Positions 63,534 through 64,000 of a stretch of DNA of 64,000 nucleotides are shown piece by piece. The stretch is from Acidobacteriota bacterium. GTDB taxonomy: Bacteria > Acidobacteriota > Blastocatellia > Pyrinomonadales > Pyrinomonadaceae. The notes under the pieces are model-generated. The model was given only the letters and a program-made list of their open reading frames with translations. It was not told the DNA's origin and made no database searches. The stretch's first letter is position 1. Every line of letters starts with the position of its first letter. Position numbers and translations under genes: made by a program. The stretch is taken from positions 1 through 64,000 of the forward strand of contig JAOAPY010000045.1 of assembly GCA_025463135.1 (NCBI GenBank). The letters run 5' to 3'.

Positions 63534-64000
63534 TCATCCTACCTCTGCAGACTGGTGTGAACCAGATGAAGCACCAGGAGTCTTCTTCTTCCACGTATGG
63601 GCCAGGTGGAATAAACCGTGGATGGGTTTGCCCTTGCCGATATTTATAACGGCCACATGCTTGTGATCGATGTGCTCGCTGAAATCCGCATCGCGGCGCT
63701 TGACGCTGGCTTCAACATTAAAAGCCGCCACTTCCAATCCCATCTCCGCACAGAAGAATTCGATGGTGCCCCGGCCCGGCTCAAGATTGAGTCGTGCCCC
63801 GTCAGTGCTCGTTGAAAAGTGGCAATGGAGATTGCCAAAGACCGAGTAAAAATATACTTCGATGGCGACATCCTGGAGCGGCGCGTAGGCGACGTATTCC
63901 ACTTCCACCCTGACGGGATCGCCGGCGGGGAACATGGTCGTCTTGATGCCGGCGGAATTCAGAAGCGAGACCGAAACTATTTCCGCTTCGCGCGAATCTG
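63534..64000 (-). CDS. Wzt-type C-terminal domain of an ABC transporter ATPase (N-terminus beyond window)
   Basis: The frame is open to the right edge and ends at 63534; 155 residues are visible. The piece starts ...SREAEIVSVSLLNSAGIKTT and continues with FPAGDPVRVEVEYVAY, EVYFYSVFGNLHCHFST and RGTIEFFCAEMGLE, the pattern of the Wzt C-terminal carbohydrate-binding sandwich that follows the ATPase in O-antigen and teichoic-acid exporters. The Lys/Thr-rich tail is not typical. The ATPase part and partner Wzm would be expected to the right. Confidence 0.78.
   Translation of the reverse strand, partial: DSREAEIVSVSLLNSAGIKTTMFPAGDPVRVEVEYVAYAPLQDVAIEVYFYSVFGNLHCHFSTSTDGARLNLEPGRGTIEFFCAEMGLEVAAFNVEASVKRRDADFSEHIDHKHVAVINIGKGKPIHGLFHLAHTWKKKTPGASSGSHQSAEVG

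Overview
The window most resembles an Acidobacteriota chromosome, probably class Blastocatellia. This is inferred from gene families, not from an rRNA. The pointers are a large Oar-type TonB receptor with an N-terminal carboxypeptidase-regulatory domain, tandem exported proteins ending in Calx-beta plus DUF4214, a PEP-CTERM protein, type II NADH dehydrogenase, GlpX, and a moderately high-GC, loosely packed genome full of palindromic repeats. No tRNA, rRNA, CRISPR array, transposase or phage gene was found.

Layout. 1-17.3 kb (minus) holds three tandem paralogous exported beta-propeller (BNR/sialidase-like) proteins. The first is a giant of more than 3,240 residues that runs off the left edge and carries PKD, FnIII, dockerin-like and cohesin-like modules. 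17.8-20.1 kb has a radical SAM enzyme and a small membrane protein. 20.3-24.6 kb is a cysteine/sulfur-carrier unit: a promoter, a 33-codon leader ORF with seven Cys codons in ten, an intrinsic terminator, then cysM, a JAMM (M67) peptidase, a MoaD/ThiS-ThiF-rhodanese fusion and an SDR gene. 24.8-36.5 kb has a TonB receptor, a GT2 glycosyltransferase, a DUF2085 protein, glpX, a methyltransferase, two exported proteins (one a truncated metalloprotease) and an acyl-CoA dehydrogenase. 36.7-42.6 kb has aguB-aguA (agmatine to putrescine), cca, an acidic hypothetical protein and glyQS. 42.9-48 kb has a small membrane protein, a PEGA/OmpA-like protein, a PEP-CTERM protein, pnp and rpsO. 48.6-61.3 kb has ndh, M23 and two L,D-transpeptidase genes, dusB, a TPR/membrane gene pair, an S4-domain gene, a SurA-like isomerase and mfd. 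61.7-64 kb has two exported proteins and the C-terminus of a Wzt-like ABC ATPase at the right edge.

Two signals stand out. One is the sulfur operon. Its leader has a consensus-like promoter, a poly-Cys peptide, a terminator with a U-rich tract and an alternative pairing partner, which together look like a cysteine-sensing attenuator. The operon itself reads as a self-contained CysO/CysM/Mec-type cysteine route in which the sulfur carrier is made as a fusion to its own activating enzyme and rhodanese.

The other is the density of REPIN-like inverted-repeat elements. At least ten sequence families occur, often nested in each other and often 0-6 nt beyond a stop codon. One lies in frame inside aguA, one supplies the final codons of cca, one appears to supply a -35 box to aguB, and a heptad repeat lies in frame in mfd.

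Start sites were moved from the longest ORF where a ribosome-binding site, a domain boundary or a repeat argued for it. All domain calls come from reading sequence by eye, not from database searches.
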